A DNA stretch of 64,000 nucleotides from Leisingera sp. ANG59 (GCF_013317235.1 NZ_WLCM01000005.1:87213-151212); one strand, 5' to 3'. Positions 8,458 to 17,269 are shown, counted from the first letter of the stretch. Numbers and translations are program-made. The notes: generated from the letters alone by a model not told the origin.

Positions 8458-8673
8458 TCACCGGCCAAGCGGGATTTCATTATCGCGCATCACATTCACG
8501 GCAGCGTCGTAGTCATCCTCGTGAACCATCAGACGGCGCGGGAAAATTCCGATCCCGCCTTCCAGGATGCTCATATTTACGTCCATTTGAAAGCAGTCTA
8601 TATCCTCTCCCTCAAGGAGGGCAGAGGCAAAGGCCATGATCGTCGGATCGGTGCTGCGCAGAAGCTCTTTCAT
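8458..8673 (-). CDS. DUF2007-family putative signal-transducing protein
   Basis: A 71-residue protein starting MKELLRSTDPTIMAFASALL, with the LLEGEDIDCFQMD and FPRRLMVHEDDYDAAVNVM blocks that define DUF2007. This fold resembles PII/ACT-type small sensors and the family function is unknown. It lies inside a long antisense frame of the polyprenyl synthase, but the coding part is only this N-terminal segment of 71 codons. It is divergent from the synthase with 57 bp between starts and is probably co-transcribed with the methyltransferase gene. Confidence 0.85.
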   Translation of the reverse strand: MKELLRSTDPTIMAFASALLEGEDIDCFQMDVNMSILEGGIGIFPRRLMVHEDDYDAAVNVMRDNEIPLGR

Positions 8674-8730
8674 GGGGATGGATCTAAGGGCAAGGCGCAG
8701 GCGTTGTCGAGACTTGCGAGCGGGAAAGTG

Positions 8731-9729
8731 ATGGACCAAGTGATGACCAGGAAACCGCATGAGATGCTGGCCGCGACGCTGAGCCAGGAACTGGACGCGG
8801 TGAACGCGCTGATCCGCACCCGGATGGCCTCCAAGCACGCGCCGCGCATCCCAGAAGTGACCGCGCATCTGGTTGAGGCCGGCGGCAAACGGCTGCGGCC
8901 GATGCTGACGCTGGCGGCGGCGCGGCTGTGCGGCTACGAGGGCGACCATCACCTGAAACTGGCGGCGACGGTGGAGTTCATCCACACCGCCACCCTTCTG
9001 CATGACGATGTGGTCGACGAAAGCGGCCAGCGGCGCGGCCGCCCGACTGCGAACCTTCTGTGGGACAATAAGAGCTCCGTTCTGGTGGGCGATTACCTGT
9101 TTGCCCGCAGTTTCCAGCTGATGGTCGAGACCGGAAGCCTGCGGGTGCTGGACATTCTGGCGAACGCCTCTGCCACCATTGCCGAGGGCGAAGTGCTGCA
9201 GATGACCGCGGCGTCGAACCTGAAAACCGATGAAGACGTCTATCTGCAGGTGGTGCGCGGCAAGACCGCGGCGCTGTTCTCCGCTGCGACCGAGGTGGGC
9301 GGGGTGATTGCCGGCGCATCTGAGGCGCAGGTGAAGGCGCTGTTCCAGTACGGCGACGCGCTTGGGATCGCCTTCCAGATTGCCGATGACCTGTTGGACT
9401 ACCAGGGCGACAGCAAGGCAACCGGCAAGAATGTCGGCGACGATTTCCGCGAGCGCAAGCTGACGCTTCCGGTTATCAAGGCAGTGGCGCAGGCCACGGA
9501 CGAGGAGCGCGCTTTCTGGAGCCGCACCATCGAGAAGGGAAAGCAGGAAGACGGCGACCTGGAGCAGGCACTGGCGCTGATGGCCAAGTACAAGACGCTG
9601 GAAGCCACCCGCGAGGATGCCTATGGCTGGGCCGCCAAGGCGCGCGCGGCGCTGGAGCTGCTGCCCGATCACGAGATCCGCACCATGCTGAGCGATCTGG
9701 CAGACTACGTGGTGTCGCGGCTGAACTGA
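8731..9729 (+). CDS. ispB: All-trans polyprenyl diphosphate synthase (ubiquinone side chain)
   Basis: This 332-residue trans-prenyltransferase makes the long isoprenoid tail of ubiquinone from IPP and FPP. It has both aspartate-rich motifs: DDVVD (LLHDDVVDESGQRRGRP, about residue 90) and DDLLD (IADDLLDYQGD, about residue 216), and the GGKRLRP substrate motif near residue 50. The ATG at 8731 fits family N-termini; the upstream extension runs into the divergent gene. Rhodobacteraceae use ubiquinone-10, so decaprenyl is the likely product, but chain length cannot be read safely here. The ubiA gene at 46 kb would use the product. Confidence 0.93.
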   Translation: MDQVMTRKPHEMLAATLSQELDAVNALIRTRMASKHAPRIPEVTAHLVEAGGKRLRPMLTLAAARLCGYEGDHHLKLAATVEFIHTATLLHDDVVDESGQRRGRPTANLLWDNKSSVLVGDYLFARSFQLMVETGSLRVLDILANASATIAEGEVLQMTAASNLKTDEDVYLQVVRGKTAALFSAATEVGGVIAGASEAQVKALFQYGDALGIAFQIADDLLDYQGDSKATGKNVGDDFRERKLTLPVIKAVAQATDEERAFWSRTIEKGKQEDGDLEQALALMAKYKTLEATREDAYGWAAKARAALELLPDHEIRTMLSDLADYVVSRLN

Positions 9730-9770
9730 TGCGCTAAGGGGCTTTGCCCCTCGCGCCTGCGGCGCTCACC

Positions 9771-9890
9771 CCAGAGTATTTTTACAAAGAAGAAGCGGGC
9801 AGGCGGTGCCGCGCCGTGCGGCAGCGCGGCGCCCGGCCCAACGGCGGGCAAGCATCTTTGATGCGCTGCTCCGCGGGCGGGAGCACGGCG
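9771..9890 (-). repeat. Two-hairpin intergenic element, copy A
   Basis: Lies between the convergent ispB and ispE genes, 17 bases past the ispE stop. Hairpin 1 pairs GCCGCGC (9808-9814) with GCGCGGC (9824-9830). A linker GCCCGGCCCAAC follows, then hairpin 2 (GCATC-TTT-GATGC, 9852-9864) and the block GCGGGCGGGAGC (9873-9884). The 39 bases at 9828-9866 match copy B at 17206-17244 with one mismatch. The strand is given relative to the adjacent gene whose stop it follows. Confidence 0.8.
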
Positions 9891-9906
9891 CTGGACGAAG
9901 GGCGGT

Positions 9907-10728
9907 TCAGGTCAGGGTAACCGCGCTGCACCACCACTCGGGATATGCTGCGCCGATTTCATAGGCCGCCATATGGGCGGCCTTCTTTGTGGGGTAGAGC
10001 GCAAAGCAGGTGGCACCGGAGCCGGACATGCGGGCGAGCAAGGCCTGGCGGGAGCTGCGCAGGTCCGAAAGAACCCGCTCGATCTCCGGCGCAAGCGCGA
10101 TGGCCGGACCTTCCAGGTCGTTGCGCTGTTCTGCCAGCCAGGCGGCGCAGTCCTCACCGGACGTGAAGGCGGGGATGTCCTGCGGCATTGGCGGGTTGTT
10201 GCGGGAGGCAAGCGCGGAAAACACAGGGCCTGTCGGGACATGCGCCCCCGGGTTGACCAGCAGCGCATGCAGTTCCGGCAGCTCCACCGGCGTGACCTGC
10301 TCGCCGATGCCCTGCATCCGGGACGCGCGCGCCGCCATGCAGACCGGGACGTCGGCGCCAAGGTTCAGCGGCAGGTCTGCGGGGACGCCGGCGCCCTGCC
10401 CCTCCAGCGTGCGCAATACTGCAGCGGCATCCGATGAGCCGCCGCCGATACCAGCCCCGTGGGGCAGCTGCTTGTCGAGGCTGATATGTCCGGTCCAGCC
10501 AGCGCCCTCGGCAGCTTTCCAGACCAGATTTCGCGCGTCCGCAGGCACGCCCGTTGCGAACAGGCCGAAGACCTCAAGCGACAGCTCCGGGCCCGGCTCA
10601 AGCTGCAGCCGGTCGCCGGTATCCGCAAAGACCACCAGCGAATCCAGCAGGTGGTAACCGTCCTCGCGGCGGCCGGTCACATGCAGGGTCAGGTTGATCT
10701 TGGCGGGTGCTGCGACCTCAGCCGCCAT
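9907..10728 (-). CDS. ispE: 4-diphosphocytidyl-2-C-methyl-D-erythritol kinase
   Basis: This 273-residue GHMP kinase phosphorylates CDP-methylerythritol in the MEP isoprenoid pathway. It has the family N-terminus APAKINLTLHVTGRREDGYH and the ATP-binding glycine-rich loop LPHGAGIGGGSSDAAA near residue 90, plus a C-terminal MSGSGATCFAL motif. The start overlaps the stop of the upstream TPR gene by 11 bases, so the two are translationally coupled. Its product feeds the prenyl pool used by the neighbouring polyprenyl synthase. Confidence 0.95.
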   Translation of the reverse strand: MAAEVAAPAKINLTLHVTGRREDGYHLLDSLVVFADTGDRLQLEPGPELSLEVFGLFATGVPADARNLVWKAAEGAGWTGHISLDKQLPHGAGIGGGSSDAAAVLRTLEGQGAGVPADLPLNLGADVPVCMAARASRMQGIGEQVTPVELPELHALLVNPGAHVPTGPVFSALASRNNPPMPQDIPAFTSGEDCAAWLAEQRNDLEGPAIALAPEIERVLSDLRSSRQALLARMSGSGATCFALYPTKKAAHMAAYEIGAAYPEWWCSAVTLT

Positions 10729-12433
10729 TGGCCACCTTCAGGGGCTGGGCGCCTTCCTCGGCCAGAACCGCATCGAGGCCCACTTCCAGCTTGCGGCGGA
10801 TGCGCTCGGGGTCGGCTTCGCCGTCGGTGTCCTCCGGGTCGATGAAGGAGAGCGCCCGCTTCCACTGGAACTCCGCCTCGCGCGCGCGGCCCACGGCCCA
10901 GTAGACGTCACCGAGGTGGTCATTGACCACCGGATCGACCGGCATCAGTTCCACTGCGCGCTCCATATGCGCGACGGCCTCTTCGAACTTGCCCATGCGG
11001 TAGAGCACCCAGCCTAAGGAGTCGACGATAAAGCCGGAATCGGGCCGCGCGGCAACGGCGCGTTCGATCATGTCCAGCGCCTCGTCCAGCTTGCTGTGTT
11101 TCTCCACCAGCGAGTAGCCAAGGTAGTTCAGCACCTGGGGCCGGTTCGGGTCCAGGTCCAGCGAGGCGCGGAAGTCGGCTTCGGCCTGCGGCCACTGGTC
11201 GAGGCGCTCGTGGCAGATGCCGCGGGCGTAGAACAGGAACCAGCGGCTGGAGGAATCCTCGGGCGTCTTGTCCAGCGCCTTGTCATAGGCGCGGGCGGCG
11301 GCGGCATAGTCTTCCTGCTGGCGCAACAGGTCGCCGAGGCTGATGTAGACGCTGGGCTGTTCCGGGAAGTCGCGGGCCAGCTTCTCCAGCACCTCAATGG
11401 CCGCGTCCGGCTTGGCGGCGCGGCGCAGCGCCTCGGCGCGGCCCATTTCGGCGGCGTGGTAATCCGAGTGGCCGGCCGGAACCTGCTTGTAGGTGGCAAC
11501 CGACAGTTCGTAGCGGCCCAGCTGATCCAGCAGGCTGGCGCTGAGCAGGATAGCGTCCACATGGTCCGGGCGCAGCGAGGCCGCCATGCGGGCATACATC
11601 AGCACGTAATCATTGGCGGTGTCGCCGTTCAGCGCCGCACCGAGGGTGAAGAACACCTCGGCAATGCCGTCCTGCGGGCTGGGGGCGATGGTGTAGGCCA
11701 GGGTTTCACCGGCGGCGAGCTGCGCGTCCAGCGCCTCCAGCCCCGGATCGAGGCTGCTGCCGAAGGCGGCAGACAGCGCCGCGCGGGCGTCCTCGTTGCG
11801 GCCCAGCAGCGACAGGATCTGCACCCGCGCCACAGCCGCGCGGCGGCTGAGGGTGGCAAGGCGGCCATCCTCGGCGGCAAACAGGTCCTCAGCGCCGCCG
11901 TAGTCGCCGGCAGAGGCCAGCGCCAAGGCCCGGTGATAGAGCACGAAGGGCTTCAGGCTGCCGTCCTTGGCGAGCCGGTCAAAAGTTTCCAGCGCGCTGG
12001 ACACGGAGCCTGCACCGGCATGCGCCCAGCCCTCCAGCAAACCGTCCACCAGCGGGTGAATGGCTTCCTGTTCCAGATCCCGGCCGAGGATCGCCTGATA
12101 GTCGCCCTTGGCGGCCAGACCGCCCGCCAGGACGATATTGGCGACCTGGCTGCGGGCACCGGTCTGGCGCAGCCGTTCGGCCACCGGCACGGCGAGATCC
12201 GCCTTGCCCATGGCAAGCTGGGCGAACACCACGTTTTCCATCAGCAGCGGATTCTGCGGGTCGCGCGCAAGCGCCTGGGTGTAATAAAGCGCCGCAGCGG
12301 CGAAATCGCTGTCATAGGTCGCGGCCCGTCCGGCCAGGTAGGATCCCGCCAGTCCTTCGGCCTGCACGGCAGGCGCGGCGGCGGCGGCCATCAGGGCCGC
12401 ACAGGACAGGGTGCGAAGAATGGATACGGGCAC
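10718..12433 (-). CDS. Secreted tetratricopeptide-repeat protein
   Basis: This 571-residue protein has an N-terminal signal peptide (hydrophobic residues 5-24, ending VQA-E), which predicts a periplasmic or membrane-associated location. Most of the chain is TPR helices. The clearest repeats are at about residues 335-480, for example YAAAARAYDKAL, WPQAEADFRASLDLDPN and FEEAVAHMERAVELMP. It carries no catalytic motif and is probably a scaffold, as in other Rhodobacteraceae TPR proteins that precede ispE. The ribosome-binding site region contains AGGGGG before the ATG at 12433. Confidence 0.88.
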   Translation of the reverse strand: MPVSILRTLSCAALMAAAAAPAVQAEGLAGSYLAGRAATYDSDFAAAALYYTQALARDPQNPLLMENVVFAQLAMGKADLAVPVAERLRQTGARSQVANIVLAGGLAAKGDYQAILGRDLEQEAIHPLVDGLLEGWAHAGAGSVSSALETFDRLAKDGSLKPFVLYHRALALASAGDYGGAEDLFAAEDGRLATLSRRAAVARVQILSLLGRNEDARAALSAAFGSSLDPGLEALDAQLAAGETLAYTIAPSPQDGIAEVFFTLGAALNGDTANDYVLMYARMAASLRPDHVDAILLSASLLDQLGRYELSVATYKQVPAGHSDYHAAEMGRAEALRRAAKPDAAIEVLEKLARDFPEQPSVYISLGDLLRQQEDYAAAARAYDKALDKTPEDSSSRWFLFYARGICHERLDQWPQAEADFRASLDLDPNRPQVLNYLGYSLVEKHSKLDEALDMIERAVAARPDSGFIVDSLGWVLYRMGKFEEAVAHMERAVELMPVDPVVNDHLGDVYWAVGRAREAEFQWKRALSFIDPEDTDGEADPERIRRKLEVGLDAVLAEEGAQPLKVANGG

Positions 12434-12529
12434 GCGGGACCCCCTTACGGTTTACTGCTCTTGCTCTTGTAAGAAAGGGTAGTGCGGCGCCCGTCAACAC
12501 GCAATGGGGCGGCCCAAGGACCGCCCCAT

Positions 12530-12553
12530 AAAATCCGGCAAAAGCCCGCCGGA
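12530..12553 (-). terminator. Terminator of the ETF-QO gene
   Basis: On the minus strand a 6-bp stem TCCGGC / GCCGGA (12534-12553) is followed by TTTT, 15 bases past the stop at 12569. A second GC-rich inverted repeat (GGGGCGG / CCGCCCC, about 12506-12527) follows and could reinforce it. Confidence 0.6.
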
Positions 12554-12568
12554 AACCTAACGTTCCCG

Positions 12569-14218
12569 TTACATGTTCGGGTAGTTCGGGCCATCGCCGC
12601 CCTGCGGCGTGGTCCAGGTGATGTTCTGGGACGGGTCCTTGATGTCGCAGGTCTTGCAGTGGACGCAGTTCTGGAAGTTGATCACGAACTCCGGCTTGCC
12701 GTCCTTTTCCACCACCTCGTAGACGCCGGCCGGGCAGTAGCGCTGCGCCGGTTCCGCAAACTTCGGCAGGTTCACCGAGATCGGAGTGTCCTCATTGCCC
12801 AGGCGCAGGTGGCAGGGCTGGCTTTCCTCGTGGTTGGTCATCGAGAAGCTGACGTTGGTCAGGCGGTCGAAGGACAGCACGCCATCGGGTTTGGGATAGT
12901 CGATGGGCTTGTGCTTGGAGGCTTCCTCGGTCGACTGGGCGTCGTTCTTGCCGTGGCCCAGGGTGCCGAAGAAGGAGAAGCCGAACAGGTTGTTGGTCCA
13001 CATGTCCAGGCCGCCCAGCGCCAGCGAGGCGGTGAGGCCCCACTTGGACCACATCGGCTTGACGTTGCGGACCATCTTCAGGTCCTTGCCGATTGCGCCT
13101 TCGCGCACGTCGGTTTCGTAAGCCGTCAGCTCATCGCCCGAACGCTCTGCCTTGATCGCGTCATAGGCGGCTTCGGCCGCGGCCTTGCCCGACAGCATCG
13201 CGTTGTGGTTGCCCTTGATGCGCGGCACGTTGACCATGCCCGCAGCGCAGCCCAGCAGCGCCACGCCCGGCGCCACCAGTTTCGGCATCGACTGCCAGCC
13301 GCCTTCGGTGATGGCACGGGCGCCGTAGGCCACGCGCTTGCCGCCCTTCAGCAGGTCAGCGACCACCGGGTGGTGCTTGAAGCGCTGGAATTCCATGTAG
13401 GGGAACAGGTGCGGGTTCTTGTAGTTCAGGTGCACCACGAAACCGACGTAAACCTGGTTGTTGTCCAGGTGGTAGATGAACGACCCGCCGCCCGCGTTGG
13501 AGCCCAGCGGCCAGCCCATGGTGTGGGTGACGGTGCCTTCTTTGTGCTTGGCCGGGTCGATCTCCCAGATTTCCTTCATGCCGACGCCGTATTTCTGCGG
13601 CTCCTTGCCGTCGGAGAGGCCGTATTTGGCGATCACTTCCTTGGACAGCGAGCCGCGCACGCCTTCGCCCAGGAAGACATATTTGCCGTGCAGCTCCATG
13701 CCGGGCTCATAGGCCGGGCCAGGGGTGCCGTCGGGGTTCTTGCCGAATTCGCCGGCAACCACACCCTTCACTTCACCGTTGTCGCCATAGACCAGTTCCG
13801 AGCACGCCATGCCCGGGAAGATCTCGACGCCCATTTCCTCGGCCTGCTCTGCCATCCAGCGGCAGACGTTGCCCATGGAGACGATGTAGTTGCCGTGGTT
13901 GTTCATCAGCGGCGGCATCGGAAAATTGGGAATGCGGACCTTGCCGGCCTCGCCCAGCATCAGGAAGTTGTCTTCCTTGACTTCCACGTTCAGCGGCGCG
14001 CCCTTTTCCTTCCAGTCGGGGATCAGCGCGTTGAGGCCGCAGGGGTCCAGCACTGCGCCGGACAGGATGTGCGCGCCCACCTCGGAGCCTTTTTCCAGGA
14101 CCACGACCTGCAGGTCGGCGTCCAGCTGTTTCAGGCGGATGGCCGCAGACAGACCGGCAGGGCCGGCCCCGACGATCACCACGTCGTATTCCATCGCTTC
14201 GCGTTCAATCTCGGCCAT
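12569..14218 (-). CDS. Electron transfer flavoprotein-ubiquinone oxidoreductase
   Basis: This 549-residue membrane-associated flavoprotein passes electrons from ETF, reduced by acyl-CoA dehydrogenases, to ubiquinone. It has an N-terminal FAD-binding dinucleotide motif (VVIVGAGPAGLSAAIRL, about residue 12) and a C-terminal ferredoxin-like domain with cysteines for one 4Fe-4S cluster (YCPAGVYE and CVHCKTCDIKDP). Length and both ends match the bacterial and mitochondrial enzyme. It stands alone between soxR and the TPR gene. Functionally it connects to the acyl-CoA dehydrogenase at 25 kb and the ubiquinone genes in this window. Confidence 0.96.
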   Translation of the reverse strand: MAEIEREAMEYDVVIVGAGPAGLSAAIRLKQLDADLQVVVLEKGSEVGAHILSGAVLDPCGLNALIPDWKEKGAPLNVEVKEDNFLMLGEAGKVRIPNFPMPPLMNNHGNYIVSMGNVCRWMAEQAEEMGVEIFPGMACSELVYGDNGEVKGVVAGEFGKNPDGTPGPAYEPGMELHGKYVFLGEGVRGSLSKEVIAKYGLSDGKEPQKYGVGMKEIWEIDPAKHKEGTVTHTMGWPLGSNAGGGSFIYHLDNNQVYVGFVVHLNYKNPHLFPYMEFQRFKHHPVVADLLKGGKRVAYGARAITEGGWQSMPKLVAPGVALLGCAAGMVNVPRIKGNHNAMLSGKAAAEAAYDAIKAERSGDELTAYETDVREGAIGKDLKMVRNVKPMWSKWGLTASLALGGLDMWTNNLFGFSFFGTLGHGKNDAQSTEEASKHKPIDYPKPDGVLSFDRLTNVSFSMTNHEESQPCHLRLGNEDTPISVNLPKFAEPAQRYCPAGVYEVVEKDGKPEFVINFQNCVHCKTCDIKDPSQNITWTTPQGGDGPNYPNM

Positions 14219-14386
14219 TTGCGGCGCTCCTTGGCTTTCTTTTCGCTACCGGCCCCACAACAGTCTGCGGGCGCAATTTTCTTTCGCGGTGCTTAGCGTT
14301 TGGCGCCCCCATGGGTCAATCCAAACTCCGCGTCAAACACCTGTAAAACAGGCAACTGAGACAAAAAGTGCGTCCATTTTCGTCAC

Positions 14387-14866
14387 TCAAGGAGCATTTT
14401 CCGCCTCAGCTTCTGTCTCAGGCCGGTCTCCCATCAGGTATCGGGGTCCCTGCCCCTTCTGTGCCGCCCGGTCTTCGGGGTTGTAAAGTTTGCAATTCGG
14501 AAGCGAAAGACAGCCGCAGCCTATGCAGCCGTCCAGATTGTCGCGCAGTTTGACCAGGGTTTCGATTCGCTGGTCCAGGTGGCTGCGGAAGGTGTCCGAA
14601 ATGCAGGCCCAGTCCTCCTTGGTCGGGGTGCGGCTGCCCGGCAGGCTTTTGAGAAAGCCGCGGATTTCCGGCAGCGAGAAACCGAACTGCTGGGCGATCA
14701 TGACGAAGCTCAGCCGCCGGATGTCGGCCCGGTGAAAGCGGCGCTGGCCGCCTGCGTTGCGCCAGGGCTCCACCAAGCCTTGCGCCTCGTAGTAGCGGAT
14801 CGCGGACACCGCGAGACCGGTGCGTTCGGCCAGATAGCCGATGGAAATCCCGGCGGACTGGGGCAT
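14387..14866 (-). CDS. soxR: Redox-sensing MerR-family activator SoxR
   Basis: This 159-residue MerR-type regulator has an N-terminal winged helix-turn-helix (ISIGYLAERTGLAVSAIRYY, about residues 7-26), a dimerisation coiled coil, and the SoxR cysteine cluster CIGCGCLSLPNC near residue 118 that binds a 2Fe-2S centre. Oxidation of this centre by redox-cycling compounds switches on target promoters. The start at 14866 is preceded by GGGAGG; the longer frame from 14932 adds atypical sequence. It is divergent from a VOC-family gene, a likely target, across a 98-bp shared promoter region. Confidence 0.93.
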   Translation of the reverse strand: MPQSAGISIGYLAERTGLAVSAIRYYEAQGLVEPWRNAGGQRRFHRADIRRLSFVMIAQQFGFSLPEIRGFLKSLPGSRTPTKEDWACISDTFRSHLDQRIETLVKLRDNLDGCIGCGCLSLPNCKLYNPEDRAAQKGQGPRYLMGDRPETEAEAENAP

Positions 14867-14887
14867 GGCAGCCTCCCTGAAGAAATA

Positions 14888-14905
14888 TCTTGAGCTAAAG
14901 TTAGG
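14888..14905. promoter_or_regulatory. Candidate SoxR box between soxR and the VOC gene
   Basis: TCTTGAGCTAAAGTTAGG resembles the SoxR box (CCTCAAG-TTAA-CTTGAGG type): by eye 11 of 18 positions agree, but the internal dyad symmetry is poor. It lies between the two divergent starts, 60 bp before the VOC gene start. This is a positional and motif-based guess. Confidence 0.35.
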
Positions 14906-14964
14906 TTTAGGAATTACGGTGAGTCGCATCAACAGGTTTGCTCAACCCGAAAAGGAGATTTCCG

Positions 14965-15345
14965 ATGAGCGCAGTTTTGGAGCACGCAAACATCACCGTC
15001 GCCGACCCCAACGGCACCGCCGCCTGGATGGAGAAAGTATTCGGCTGGCATGTGCGCTGGGAGGGCGAGGCGAAGAACGGCGGCTACACCGTGCATGTTG
15101 GCGAGGAGAACAGCTATCTGGCGCTCTACACCCCGCGCACCGCGGCCGCAAAAGCGCCGGAAAGCTATGGCATTATCGGCGGGCTGAATCACGTCGCGGT
15201 CATCGTCGAGGACCTGGACGCGACCGAGGCGGCGGTGAAGGCAGCCGGTTTCACACCGATGAACCACGGCGATTACGAGCCGGGCCGCCGGTTCTACTTC
15301 CACGACGAAAACGGCATCGAATACGAGGCGGTCCAATATGATTGA
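14965..15345 (+). CDS. VOC-superfamily (glyoxalase-like) protein
   Basis: A 126-residue single-copy vicinal-oxygen-chelate domain. It starts MSAVLEHANITVADPNGTAA, with a metal-ligand-type His near residue 8, GGLNHVAVIVEDLDATEAAV in the second half, and the C-terminal DENGIEYEAVQYD block with a Glu ligand. VOC proteins of this size act as glyoxalases, resistance proteins or dioxygenase-like enzymes, usually as dimers. AAGGAGA lies 7 bases before the ATG. Divergence from soxR suggests redox-stress induction, perhaps to deal with a reactive metabolite. The substrate is unknown. Confidence 0.87.
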   Translation: MSAVLEHANITVADPNGTAAWMEKVFGWHVRWEGEAKNGGYTVHVGEENSYLALYTPRTAAAKAPESYGIIGGLNHVAVIVEDLDATEAAVKAAGFTPMNHGDYEPGRRFYFHDENGIEYEAVQYD

Positions 15346-15515
15346 TCTGCCCGAGGCGGCGCCGATGGCCGCCGCCCTTCACGGCATTTTTCCGCGCAAA
15401 CCTGTGGAAAACCCGCATAATCTGCCCGGTTAGGCGGAATTGCAGGCAACCGGCCCCTGCGGCCACTTGAAATCGGGCGCAGGATTGGGTCAGGTATTTG
15501 TCAACCGGACCGGAG

Positions 15516-15545
15516 GCCCCGCGGCACATGCTGCGGGGCTGCGGT
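15516..15545 (+). terminator. GC-rich hairpin with T tract before greA
   Basis: A GCCCCGC / GCGGGGC stem (15516-15539) with a 10-base loop is followed after a short gap by GGTTTT. It sits about 170 bases after the VOC stop and about 40 before the greA start. It could end read-through from upstream or act as a leader structure for greA. Confidence 0.4.
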
Positions 15546-15587
15546 TTTCATAGAGACAAGAACAAAAGAGCGACCTGGACCAATCAC

Positions 15588-16058
15588 ATGGAAAAGATCC
15601 CGATGACCCCGGCGGGTTTCGCCGCCCTGGAAAGCGAACTGAAGAACCTGAAATCCGTCGAGCGACCGGCCATCATCCAGGCGATTGCCGAAGCGCGCGA
15701 GCTGGGCGACCTGTCGGAAAACGCCGAATACCACTCGGCCCGCGAAAAGCAGTCCTTTATCGAGGGGCGCATCAAGGAGCTGGAAGGCATCCTGTCGCTG
15801 GCCGATGTGATCAACCCGGCCAAGCTGTCCGGCGCCATCAAGTTCGGCGCCAAGGTGACGGTGGTGGACGAGGACACCGACGAGGAGAAGACCTGGCAGA
15901 TCGTCGGCGAGCATGAGGCCAACATCGAAGCGGGCCTGCTGAACATCAAATCCCCGATCGCCCGCGCCTTGATCGGCAAGGACGAAGGCGACAGTGTGGA
16001 AGTGCGCACGCCCGGCGGCGAGCGCGCCTATGAGATTCTCAAGATCGTCTATTCCTGA
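15588..16058 (+). CDS. greA: Transcription elongation factor GreA
   Basis: This 156-residue protein restarts backtracked RNA polymerase by stimulating transcript cleavage. It has the N-terminal coiled coil ([16 protein letters not shown]...) with the acidic tip motif [20 protein letters not shown] at about residues 37-56, and the C-terminal FKBP-like domain with [16 protein letters not shown]. The start [10 protein letters not shown] at 15588 fits the family; the upstream in-frame extension does not. No strong ribosome-binding site is seen. It is followed after 20 bases by an unknown membrane protein. Confidence 0.96.
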   Translation: MEKIPMTPAGFAALESELKNLKSVERPAIIQAIAEARELGDLSENAEYHSAREKQSFIEGRIKELEGILSLADVINPAKLSGAIKFGAKVTVVDEDTDEEKTWQIVGEHEANIEAGLLNIKSPIARALIGKDEGDSVEVRTPGGERAYEILKIVYS

Positions 16059-16078
16059 TCCGCAAGGGCAGAGTGGTC

Positions 16079-17116
16079 ATGACAGGCTCCAGCAGCAGTC
16101 CGGGTTCCAGCCCGAAACCAGGCGGCAGCCAGCCGCCGCGCCGCCTTGACGGCCCCGCGGCCGCCAATGGCCTGGGCGGTGCGGAGCTGGTGGCCATCGG
16201 GCTGGGCGCGCTGTGGCTGCTGGCGGCGGCCGGGTTCTATCTGTTTGCGCCGGAAGATGCGGGCCTGTCGCAGTGGGCGGATCTGATCACCGGCGTGCTG
16301 GCGCTGGTGCTGCCGCTGGCGATGCTGTGGGTTGCGGCCTCTGCCGCGCGTTCGGCCCGGGTGATGCGCGAGGAGAGCGAGCAGCTGCAGGCCGCCATCG
16401 ACGGATTGCGGCAGAGCTACCTGGCCCAGTCCCAGCAGCATGCAGCGGTGGCGGAGACCTCGGTCGCCAAGCGGCTGGAGGAAATCGCCGAGGCCACCCG
16501 CAAGACCGAGACCGCACTGGCCACCTTCCACACCAGCCGCCGCGCCAACCCGCTGCGCCCGGCGATCCCGGCAGCGGCGGCAGAGATGACCGCGGCTGAA
16601 CAGGGCTCGCTGGCGCTTGGCACCCAGGCGGCGGATACCGCGCCGCCCTTGCCCGCCGAGCAGTTCATCCGGGCGCTGAACTTCCCGGAAACCGCCGAGG
16701 ACGAGGAAGGATTTGCCGCCCTTCGCGCGGCACTGCGCGACCGCAAGGCGGCGCAGGTGATCCAGGCAGCGCAGGACGTGCTGACGCTGCTCAGCCAGGA
16801 CGGCATCTATATGGACGACCTGCGCCCCGACATGGCCCGGCCGGAGATCTGGCGCCAGTTCGCACAAGGGGCGCGCGGCCGGGCGGTGGCAGCGCTTGGC
16901 GGTGTGCGCGACCGGACGTCCCTGGCTCTGACTGCGGCGCGGATGAAGCAGGATCCGATTTTCCGCGATGCCGCACACCACTTCCTGCGCCGGTTCGACC
17001 AGATGTTTGCGGATTTCGAGGCAGAGGCCACCGACGGCGAGATTTCCGCCCTTGGCAACACCCGCACCGCCCGGGCCTTCATGCTGGTTGGCCGGGTGGC
17101 CGGGACATTCGACTGA
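16079..17116 (+). CDS. Membrane protein with coiled coil, unknown function
   Basis: I do not recognise this protein of 345 residues (347 if it starts at 16073). It has a disordered Ser/Pro-rich N-terminus, two hydrophobic segments at about residues 38-60 and 68-92, a probable coiled coil at about 97-140 (RVMREESEQLQAAIDGLRQS), a Pro/Ala-rich linker and a C-terminal soluble domain with many Arg and Asp residues. The arrangement suggests an inner-membrane anchor with a large cytoplasmic part. It follows greA closely and precedes repeat element B. Coding is supported by uninterrupted GC3-biased codon use. Confidence 0.75.
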   Translation: MTGSSSSPGSSPKPGGSQPPRRLDGPAAANGLGGAELVAIGLGALWLLAAAGFYLFAPEDAGLSQWADLITGVLALVLPLAMLWVAASAARSARVMREESEQLQAAIDGLRQSYLAQSQQHAAVAETSVAKRLEEIAEATRKTETALATFHTSRRANPLRPAIPAAAAEMTAAEQGSLALGTQAADTAPPLPAEQFIRALNFPETAEDEEGFAALRAALRDRKAAQVIQAAQDVLTLLSQDGIYMDDLRPDMARPEIWRQFAQGARGRAVAALGGVRDRTSLALTAARMKQDPIFRDAAHHFLRRFDQMFADFEAEATDGEISALGNTRTARAFMLVGRVAGTFD

Positions 17117-17144
17117 CCAGGGCGGCCGGGTCGGGCTGTTGCCT

Positions 17145-17262
17145 GCGGCGCGGGTGTTTTTGACCAGAAAGAAGCAGCTAGCGGTGGCACGCCGCGCACC
17201 AGCGTGGCGCCCGGCCCAATGGCGGGCAAGCATCTTTGATGCGCCGGGCCGCGGGCGGAAGC
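17145..17262 (-). repeat. Two-hairpin intergenic element, copy B
   Basis: Lies between convergent genes, ending 7 bases past the moeA stop. It contains GGTGGCACGC / GCGTGGCGCC (an imperfect hairpin 1), the CCGGCCCAAT linker, hairpin 2 GCATC-TTT-GATGC (17230-17242) and GCGGGCGGAAGC (17251-17262). It is identical to copy A over 38 of 39 bases in the core. Both also share an upstream TTTTT-purine tract followed by GAAGC. Confidence 0.8.
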
Positions 17263-17269
17263 GCCGCGT

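Noticed and set aside
11096..12472. 458-codon plus-strand frame opposite the TPR gene
   Set aside because: Shadow frame; the TPR repeats and signal peptide on the minus strand are convincing.
12482..14296. 604-codon open frame on the plus strand opposite the ETF-QO gene
   Set aside because: It is a GC-bias shadow of a clearly conserved gene. Its sequence has no protein motif and a composition rich in Arg, His and Val.
15338..15433. 31-codon frame overlapping the VOC stop (MIDLPEAAPMAAALHG...)
   Set aside because: It overlaps the stop closely and has a purine-rich site upstream, but is too short to judge, with no motif or known homologue.
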